Shown here: one piece after another, positions 24,977 to 30,743 of the stretch
How positions within the stretch are numbered: the first letter of the stretch is position 1
How the letters are laid out: each line of letters begins with the position of its first letter
From: JAKOUL01 sp035378845
Lineage (GTDB): Bacteria > Dictyoglomota > Dictyoglomia > Dictyoglomales > Dictyoglomaceae
Assembly (NCBI GenBank): GCA_035378845.1
Contig: DAOSUP010000017.1
Coordinates: forward strand, 1 to 30,743
Length of the DNA stretch: 30,743 nt
Direction: 5' to 3'
Notes under the pieces: model-generated
What the model was told of the DNA's origin: nothing
The model's database searches: none
Seen by the model: only the letters and a program-made list of their open reading frames with translations
Program-made: the position numbers and the translations under genes

Positions 24977-26019
24977 TACATGATTATTATCTTTCCAAGG
25001 CGAAAGAATATGCGGATATTGAATTAGCTAAAAATAAGAAAGATATTCAGGATAAGTTGAAAGAAGATGTAGATGATGAACTTAACGATACCTTTTACCC
25101 TTCAAAAGATGATCTAGAAAATCTTCCTCAGGACTCTACTCTTATAGAAATCTCATTTACCCTAAAAAAGCCATATATAAGTAAGGATGAAGGGGAATTT
25201 CATATTTTTTTTGATAAAAAGCTGTTTTTATGGGAAGACAAAAATGAGCTAAGAAAATATTTGAAGAAGAAGTATAAAATTAATGGAGAAGATATTAAAG
25301 TTGAGGAGAATAAAATCACTTTTAGCAGTGGTGCTATTGAGAGAGAAGAAAATTTCGCATATTTAAAGATAAATGGGAAAACAAGAGATCTTTTTATTGT
25401 CAAAAAAGAAAATAATAAATTAGTACTTTACAATAGTAAAATCTTTGAGAATCCAATTGTTAGGGATAAATTCACAGGGCTTCCTATAGTGAAGCCTTCA
25501 ACATGGAAAGGGCATTTGAGATTTGCTGCTAATAAGGTAGAGTGGGATGAGGTTGAGAAGGAAAATATTATCAAAAAGCTTTTTGGTTCAGAATCCGAAG
25601 AAAAAGAGAAGCCATTAAAGGGGAGGCTTTATTTCTTTCCTACGTTTTTCACAGGAGACGCAGATATGGATGTAATTACACCTTTGAGAAGAGATACCAG
25701 AACTCCGGCAAGAGGTCCAATAAGCTTAGAAGTTATGAAACCAGGCAAGAATGGTGATTTTTATTTATTATACGTTCCCTATCCAAAGGGAGAGGATTTC
25801 AAGGAGGAAGATATCAATAAAGATTTAAGATTTTTAGCTGAGGCTTTAAAACTGATGTTTTACGTCTATGGCTTTTCAGCAAAAAAGACAAGCGGATTTG
25901 GGGTAATTGAGAAAAGTTTAACTAAGGGAAAAACCTGGATAAAAGCAGGCGAGGATATCCAGGAAATAATATTTTCTGAGCTTGACGAATTAAAAAATAA
26001 AATAGATGGGTTTAGGTGA
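24973..26019 (+). CDS. Cmr6-like RAMP protein
   Basis: The 348-residue product has an acidic, lysine-rich N-terminal region (about 1-75) that does not look like a RAMP, then a RAMP core: IVRDKFTGLPIVKPSTWKGH (about 157-176) is the usual family strand and basic loop, GRLYFFPTFFTGDADMDVIT (about 217-236) and the PLRRDTRTPARGP run resemble Cmr6, and KKTSGFGVIE (about 308-317) is a glycine-rich loop. By position and fold it should be one backbone subunit of the Cmr complex. I call it Cmr6-like rather than Cmr6 because no direct comparison was possible. It overlaps cmr1 by four bases. Confidence 0.65.
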   Translation: MIHDYYLSKAKEYADIELAKNKKDIQDKLKEDVDDELNDTFYPSKDDLENLPQDSTLIEISFTLKKPYISKDEGEFHIFFDKKLFLWEDKNELRKYLKKKYKINGEDIKVEENKITFSSGAIEREENFAYLKINGKTRDLFIVKKENNKLVLYNSKIFENPIVRDKFTGLPIVKPSTWKGHLRFAANKVEWDEVEKENIIKKLFGSESEEKEKPLKGRLYFFPTFFTGDADMDVITPLRRDTRTPARGPISLEVMKPGKNGDFYLLYVPYPKGEDFKEEDINKDLRFLAEALKLMFYVYGFSAKKTSGFGVIEKSLTKGKTWIKAGEDIQEIIFSELDELKNKIDGFR

Positions 26020-26024
26020 TAAAA

Positions 26025-28925
26025 ATGAGTGACCTAAGTGATATAATTAGTAATAATAAAGAAAATATCTTAATCGGTGAAATTGGAGCTTTACTTCATG
26101 ATATTGGAAAATGCCACCCAGATTTTATAGAGAAAGAGTCTAAGGAAAGAATACAGGGGTTACCACATCATGCAAGAGATATTGATAAACTTTTAAAACC
26201 TGAGCTTATTGATACCCTTAAAAAGATAAAAATAAAATTCAATGATGAAGAAAAATCAGTTTATGATCTTATTCGTTATCACCATGATGCTGAGGGAACT
26301 CTTTTAACATATTTAGAAAAATGTGACCACTTAGATTCAGCTGATGATAAAGGAGTTGTCAGAAGAAAACAGCCAAAAGATATTACTATTATAGCTTCAC
26401 CATTTGGTTTTCCTAAAGAGAAGATTGATCTTCAGTGTTTGCAAAAAAGACTAAACGATTTAGAAAGTAATTTGATAGGATTATTCCAAAATTATGTATC
26501 TGATAGTTTAGATATAGTCTGTTTTAGAAAATGTTTGATTAATAACCTAAAAACAACATTTTCTCATGCTCTTGGAGAGACAAGGATTCCAGCAAATGAT
26601 GTAACCCTTTGGGATCATTCACATTCTACGGCATCACTTTTTAAGTCTGTATTGTGTGCGATGGTTCTTGGTGAAAAACCTGATAAAGACAAATTGCAAT
26701 GGAGGATCTTTGGATTTTGCTGGGATGGTATTGGTTTTATAAATAAAGGTAAGGAAGTTGCTGACATTCTTCAGAGAAATAATATTATTGAAGGGATAAA
26801 GAGAAAATTAGAAAATAAATTTGAAGAAGAGATCCCGATTGGTAATGTGATTTATGAGGATAATAATGGGATTTATTTTACATTTCCAGCATTAAATAAC
26901 AATTCAGAAGTACTTGCAGAAGAATGTGCAAAAATTGGACTTAATATTATTAGGAATGATAGTAATAATGAGATATGGCCATTTTTCACATTAAGCAAGC
27001 CTTCTAGAACTCTTACAATCCTTACCGAAGAATTAAAATTTGCTTCTAAGGAAAGAACTATACCTAAGATGACACCAACTTTATTTATTGAAGGAAATGG
27101 AGAGATAGCGTTAGATAATCCTGAAATAGATACTCCAGAAGATGGTAGGGATATTTGTCCTATCTGCAGATTAAGAGCAAAGTCTGAGGATGATGATAGA
27201 TGTAATATTTGTAAAAAAAGAAAAAGAGGGAGATTAGAGAGTTGGCTTAGTAGTAGAGAGAATACAATCTGGATAGATGAAGTTGCAGATGATAATAATC
27301 GTATTGCATTACTTACCCTAAGTTTTGACCTTGATAAATGGCTTGATGGTACAATTATTGGAACCATTTTTTCTCAAACTCTTGAGGACTGGAAAAATAG
27401 TACAGATGCGATTAAGTTTTTTAATAATAAACAAAAGATACAAAAATTAAAAAATAGAAGTATAGAAATTAATGATACTCTTATTAATTTATCAAAAAAT
27501 TGTTTGAAAATTATTACAGATGAGGATCCTTCAAAAGACCATGCATTTAAAAGTGAACTGATAAATACATTTTACGAGAATGTTAAATCAAAGCAAGATA
27601 AAGAAGATGAGAATTATATTGAAAAATTTATTGATAATCTTAAAGTACGTGTAGGTCCTGAACTATTTAATTCATCTAATCTGCAAAAAGTAATTTTTAC
27701 TCAAAACCCATCTCCTGCTCGTTTATATAGAATTTGGAAAGAGACAGAAGAATTCTTTAATTTAGTTATTCAAGATATAAAAGGGGAAATCTATCCTTAT
27801 AAATGGAAAAGGCTACATTTCTTTATAGATTATAATGCTTCAAAAGATAAAATAAATCTGGATGCGTTAGAATATACTCCTTTAATAATAAAAATAAATG
27901 GATTAAAGCCTGAAAGTATTTTAGTTCTTCATAAATCAGGTGGAGAATTCTATACCATTGAATCACTTGGAAAATTTAAATTTAATGATAAATCAGGTGC
28001 TGATGCCGTTAAAGATGCTTTAAGTAAAAGAATAGATTGGATTGCGAAGGAAGACGAACCTGATATTAATCTGCTAAAGAATGGTCAAAATATAGAAATT
28101 AATGGCATGCCTTCAGAAGAAGATTATTATCCCTTTATTGAAATTACGAAGTCTCCATTGTCAATGCGATTAATTGTACCAGCATCTGACTCTATATCAA
28201 TTTTGGGATCAATAGTAAAGCTATATAATCAAAGATTTGAAAAGGTTTTGGGGAAATTACCCCTTAATATTGGTTTGCTTGTTTCAAAGAGGAAGTTTCC
28301 ACTCTATGTTTTATTAGATACTGGAGAAAGATTATTTTATGCTAAAGAGTTTAAGAAGCCTGAAATGATGGATGCATGGTGGGATATAAATGATCTTAGA
28401 AATGATGAATTTTACGGTTTTTATCCAGTAACAAAATTTGAAGATCAAAAATACAATCTTGATGATTTAGTTCCATTATCTAAAGGCAAAATCTATTCTT
28501 TATATCCTGGATATTTTGACTTTGACTTAATCCTTGGTACGCAGGATAGATACAATATTACCTACAATGAGAAAAGAAGAGCTAATAAAGATTACATACT
28601 ATTTTCTAAAAGACCTTATTATTTTTATCAATTTCCACAGATGATTGACTTATGGGAAATTCTTGGAAATAACATTTCAAATTCGCAGATTAACTTTATT
28701 GAAGAATTATTAACAAATAAATTACAAGAATGGCGTAATGTTAATGAACCTATAAAAAATGAGGTATTCAGGAAGTTTGTAGAGGCAACAATAAAAGATG
28801 CATTTAGTAGTAACTGGAATAAATTACGAAAAGAGACCCAAGATTTTATTTTAAATTCTGTTTTCAATGGATCTTTACTTGATACCATAGTCTTATTTAG
28901 TCGTACAATAAAAGGAGGGGGATAA
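26025..28925 (+). CDS. csx11: Csx11-like large subunit (Cas10-related, no GGDD), type III-C
   Basis: The 966-residue product starts with a Cas10-like HD nuclease domain: ALLHDIGKC (His25-Asp26) near the N terminus, RYHHDAEGT, and LWDHSHSTASL near residue 200, the last matching the DHS motif of Cas10. A palm-like fold follows (NVIYEDNNGIYFTFPAL) and a zinc ribbon CPIC...CNIC (Cys378, 381, 393, 396). The GGDD that makes cyclic oligoadenylate in most Cas10 proteins is absent anywhere in the chain; where the second palm would fall, near RLIVPASDSISILG, no Asp pair is seen. Divergence plus loss of GGDD, with Cmr subunits around it, is the definition of subtype III-C, whose large subunit is Csx11. 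ATG 26025 is preferred to GTG 26016, since AGGTG is well placed for it. Confidence 0.8.
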   Translation: MSDLSDIISNNKENILIGEIGALLHDIGKCHPDFIEKESKERIQGLPHHARDIDKLLKPELIDTLKKIKIKFNDEEKSVYDLIRYHHDAEGTLLTYLEKCDHLDSADDKGVVRRKQPKDITIIASPFGFPKEKIDLQCLQKRLNDLESNLIGLFQNYVSDSLDIVCFRKCLINNLKTTFSHALGETRIPANDVTLWDHSHSTASLFKSVLCAMVLGEKPDKDKLQWRIFGFCWDGIGFINKGKEVADILQRNNIIEGIKRKLENKFEEEIPIGNVIYEDNNGIYFTFPALNNNSEVLAEECAKIGLNIIRNDSNNEIWPFFTLSKPSRTLTILTEELKFASKERTIPKMTPTLFIEGNGEIALDNPEIDTPEDGRDICPICRLRAKSEDDDRCNICKKRKRGRLESWLSSRENTIWIDEVADDNNRIALLTLSFDLDKWLDGTIIGTIFSQTLEDWKNSTDAIKFFNNKQKIQKLKNRSIEINDTLINLSKNCLKIITDEDPSKDHAFKSELINTFYENVKSKQDKEDENYIEKFIDNLKVRVGPELFNSSNLQKVIFTQNPSPARLYRIWKETEEFFNLVIQDIKGEIYPYKWKRLHFFIDYNASKDKINLDALEYTPLIIKINGLKPESILVLHKSGGEFYTIESLGKFKFNDKSGADAVKDALSKRIDWIAKEDEPDINLLKNGQNIEINGMPSEEDYYPFIEITKSPLSMRLIVPASDSISILGSIVKLYNQRFEKVLGKLPLNIGLLVSKRKFPLYVLLDTGERLFYAKEFKKPEMMDAWWDINDLRNDEFYGFYPVTKFEDQKYNLDDLVPLSKGKIYSLYPGYFDFDLILGTQDRYNITYNEKRRANKDYILFSKRPYYFYQFPQMIDLWEILGNNISNSQINFIEELLTNKLQEWRNVNEPIKNEVFRKFVEATIKDAFSSNWNKLRKETQDFILNSVFNGSLLDTIVLFSRTIKGGG

Positions 28926-28930
28926 AAAAG

Positions 28931-29818
28931 ATGGATAAACCTAAAAAATATTTTGCAATAACTCTTGATCCTGTACATATTGGGGCTGGTGGATATAGGC
29001 TTGGCAGAGTAGATAACACAATAGTGAGGGATCCTACTACAGATGTGCCAAAAATTCCTGGGACTTCACTGGCAGGCGTGATAAGAGCGTTTGCAGAGTT
29101 AGTTAAAACAGAGGATGAAAAGAAGACTGAGACAGGGAAGAAATTCAAGAATATAAATATTGAAACAGTATTCGGTGATGAAAATAAACAGGGAATGGTG
29201 AGATTCTATGATGGGCAGATAATCTTTTTTCCAGTATCTTCAATTGAGGGGACAGTCTGGATAACAACAAAAGAATTACTTGAATACTGGCTTAGAGATA
29301 TAAAGGGTACACAAGGGGAAGGGATAACAATTCCTGACGAAGTAGAAGATAAAGCCTATGCAATAAAAGGAGTAAATCCTGGAGCATTAAATCTTGGATG
29401 GCTATTGCTGGAGGTTCAGGATATTGCTAGTGGTAGAAAGGTTGCACTACCACCAGAATTAGAGGATTTCTTAAAAAGGATTGTAGTCGTTTCAGATAAG
29501 CTATTTTCTCATCTGGTAAATGACAATTTAGAGGTGAGAACATCTGTAAGAATTGATACAAAAACAGGGACAGCAGCTAAAAGAGCATTATTTACATACG
29601 AAGCTATACCAAGAGGAACTGTATTAGTATTTGAAATGGTTATAGATACAAGAAGGGAAAATGTAGATGATATTGAAACATTAATTAAAGCCACGTTTCC
29701 CTATTTAAAGCTTCTTGGTGTAGGTGGATTAGGAACACGAGGTTTTGGAAGAATTGAAATATTAAATGGAACTACTAATCAATCTTCAGAAGGGGGAGGA
29801 TCAAATGATAAATCTTGA
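28931..29818 (+). CDS. cmr4: Cmr4-like RAMP, backbone ribonuclease
   Basis: The 295-residue product begins FAITLDPVHIGAGGYRLGRV, then DNTIVRDP: the Cas7-type strand and thumb-adjacent loop of Cmr4, with Asp28 at the place of the catalytic aspartate that cuts target RNA at 6-nt intervals. IPGTSLAGVIRAFAE (about 43-57) is the basic helix, and GVGGLGTRGFGRIE (about 268-281) is a glycine-rich RAMP loop. Retaining the Asp suggests working target RNA cleavage even though the large subunit has lost GGDD. It starts at ATG 28931 with AAAGGAGGGGG upstream, five bases after csx11, and overlaps the next gene. Confidence 0.9.
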   Translation: MDKPKKYFAITLDPVHIGAGGYRLGRVDNTIVRDPTTDVPKIPGTSLAGVIRAFAELVKTEDEKKTETGKKFKNINIETVFGDENKQGMVRFYDGQIIFFPVSSIEGTVWITTKELLEYWLRDIKGTQGEGITIPDEVEDKAYAIKGVNPGALNLGWLLLEVQDIASGRKVALPPELEDFLKRIVVVSDKLFSHLVNDNLEVRTSVRIDTKTGTAAKRALFTYEAIPRGTVLVFEMVIDTRRENVDDIETLIKATFPYLKLLGVGGLGTRGFGRIEILNGTTNQSSEGGGSNDKS

Positions 29819-30182
29819 TTATTTATGTACAAAAATTGGTCAGGAAATAGGAGAAAATGGAGATGAATCTACTCTTAGGAAGGCTCTTGGTGTTTTACAA
29901 GAAGATGGTGTTTATGCAATGTTTCTTTGGCTTGAAAAAGAAAATAATGAGATAAGAAAAAAGTTAACTACTGAGCTAAAGAAGAGTAGTATAGTTAAAA
30001 AATATCTTTTACAAAATTCAGATGGTTTTCATAACGATTTTAAAGAATTTTGTAAAGATCTTAGTGAGCTTTCTCAAGATATTGATAAATTGTTCTTTCT
30101 TAAAAAGATACTTGAACGTTCATTAACCTATGCTTTATACCATGCAAAGGTAAAAGGTGAGGAAAATGTGGCAGAGACTTGA
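29805..30182 (+). CDS. cmr5: Cmr5-like small subunit (Cas11 group)
   Basis: The 125-residue, mostly helical product fits the small subunit that stacks along the inner face of the Cmr filament and holds the target RNA. Position between cmr4 and another RAMP, and length, support the call more than any motif; TYALYHAKVKGEE at the C terminus is the typical end. I choose ATG 29805, with AGGGGGAGG just upstream, over the ATG at 29766, which would overlap cmr4 by 53 bases without an SD. Confidence 0.75.
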   Translation: MINLDYLCTKIGQEIGENGDESTLRKALGVLQEDGVYAMFLWLEKENNEIRKKLTTELKKSSIVKKYLLQNSDGFHNDFKEFCKDLSELSQDIDKLFFLKKILERSLTYALYHAKVKGEENVAET

Positions 30183-30743
30183 TATTGTTTTTGTCTTAAA
30201 GAGTCCATTACATATTGGTTATCTCCCATTTAAGGGTTCAGTAATCTCTCCTACGAGATATTATGTCCCTGGTAGAAATTTCTGGGGTGCTGTAACAAAA
30301 AGATTAACAGAGAACTTGTATGAAAATCCTGTAGAGGAATATAAAAAAATAGGTGAACAGATTAAAGAAAACTTTAGATTTTCATATTTTTATTTATATG
30401 ATGGAGAAACTATTTTTATCCCTAAATATAGCGAGGAGGGATTAACGTTTGGAGATAAAAAGCAAATAGATAAATTTCAATTTGAATATAGATTTATAGG
30501 TGGTAGAGTTTTAACTGCTATAAACAATAATTCAGGGACAGCAAAATATAAAGGTCTTCATGAAATAGAGTTTATAAAAGATAAGTTTAGTGATGATGGA
30601 GACCGTATTAAAGATACAAAAATCATTGGTTGTATCTGGGTAAAAGAAAATTCTAAGATTGAGAATTACGAAGTTCAAATTAAAAATAATGGGATTTTTG
30701 TAAATAATTTTAACCTGATTGAAGAATTAACTCTTGGAGGAGA
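30166..30743 (+). CDS. RAMP protein, truncated by the window edge (Cas5/Cmr3-position candidate)
   Basis: An open frame starts at ATG 30166, overlapping the cmr5 stop by 17 bases, and runs to the end of the window with no stop. It reads MWQRLDIVFVLKSPLHIGYL, a RAMP first strand, then RYYVPGRNFWGAVTKRL, the basic loop and helix seen where Cas5/Cas7-type proteins grip RNA. A short glycine motif, LTLGGE, sits at the edge. Of the expected Cmr set, only the Cas5-like (Cmr3) subunit is otherwise unaccounted for, so I favour that role, but the fragment is too short to decide; Csx10-like is also possible. Confidence 0.65.
   Translation, partial: MWQRLDIVFVLKSPLHIGYLPFKGSVISPTRYYVPGRNFWGAVTKRLTENLYENPVEEYKKIGEQIKENFRFSYFYLYDGETIFIPKYSEEGLTFGDKKQIDKFQFEYRFIGGRVLTAINNNSGTAKYKGLHEIEFIKDKFSDDGDRIKDTKIIGCIWVKENSKIENYEVQIKNNGIFVNNFNLIEELTLGG

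Noticed and set aside
28628..28978. 116-residue minus-strand ORF over the csx11-cmr4 junction
   Set aside because: It lies opposite strongly coding sequence, has no SD, and its residue use is that of a shadow frame.
29766..29804. Start of cmr5 at ATG 29766
   Set aside because: It adds a 13-residue tail with no SD and overlaps cmr4 by 53 bases. ATG 29805 has AGGGGGAGG at a good distance.

Overview
The window is AT-rich with compact operons, strong SD sequences and consensus TTGACA/TATAAT promoters. It carries Cas Cmr-type genes, several mannoside and other glycoside enzymes, and lipoproteins. Together this suggests a thermophilic, saccharolytic anaerobic bacterium. The overall style recalls Dictyoglomus, but that is inference from gene content and composition, not a database match.

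Layout. Positions 27-3387 are a long CRISPR array of 52 repeats (29 nt) and 51 spacers, about 40 of them distinct, with several internal duplications. The repeat ends in GGGATTTAAAG and the last repeat is the degenerate one, so the leader should lie left of the window. From 9533 back to 3398 runs a minus-strand operon: a P-loop ATPase-like/GGDEF protein, a radical-SAM SplB-like protein, a 57-residue ORF too short for most ORF callers, and a secreted GH2 glycosidase. The first two genes have serious start problems: an in-frame stop at codon 11 in one, and no ATG/GTG/TTG before the Fe-S cysteines in the other. Positions 9734-15473 hold exported proteins: a seven-repeat lipoprotein, a lipoprotein with a GATase/ThuA-like region, a protein with three lectin-like repeats, a two-helix 51-residue membrane protein and a small exported protein. 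Two of them share a duplicated upstream regulatory module with CRP/FNR-like palindromes.

Positions 15580-19189 are a mannoside/glycan block: a GT4 glycosyltransferase and an alpha-barrel glycosidase-like protein, convergent with a GH130 phosphorylase. A 100-N scaffold gap lies between them but is flanked by the same 55 bases on both sides, so probably nothing is missing. Positions 19314-23788 are an autoregulated MarR / heterodimeric ABC exporter operon whose arginine codon use differs from its neighbours and may be acquired.

Positions 23831 to the right edge hold a Cmr-type type III CRISPR effector operon: cmr1, a cmr6-like RAMP, a Csx11/Cas10-like large subunit, cmr4, cmr5 and the start of another RAMP. 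The large subunit keeps an HD motif and a zinc ribbon but has no GGDD, which fits subtype III-C: target RNA cleavage and possibly DNase activity without cyclic-oligoadenylate signalling. No cas1, cas2 or cas6 is visible, so crRNAs would have to be made by proteins encoded elsewhere, perhaps from the array at the left of this same window.
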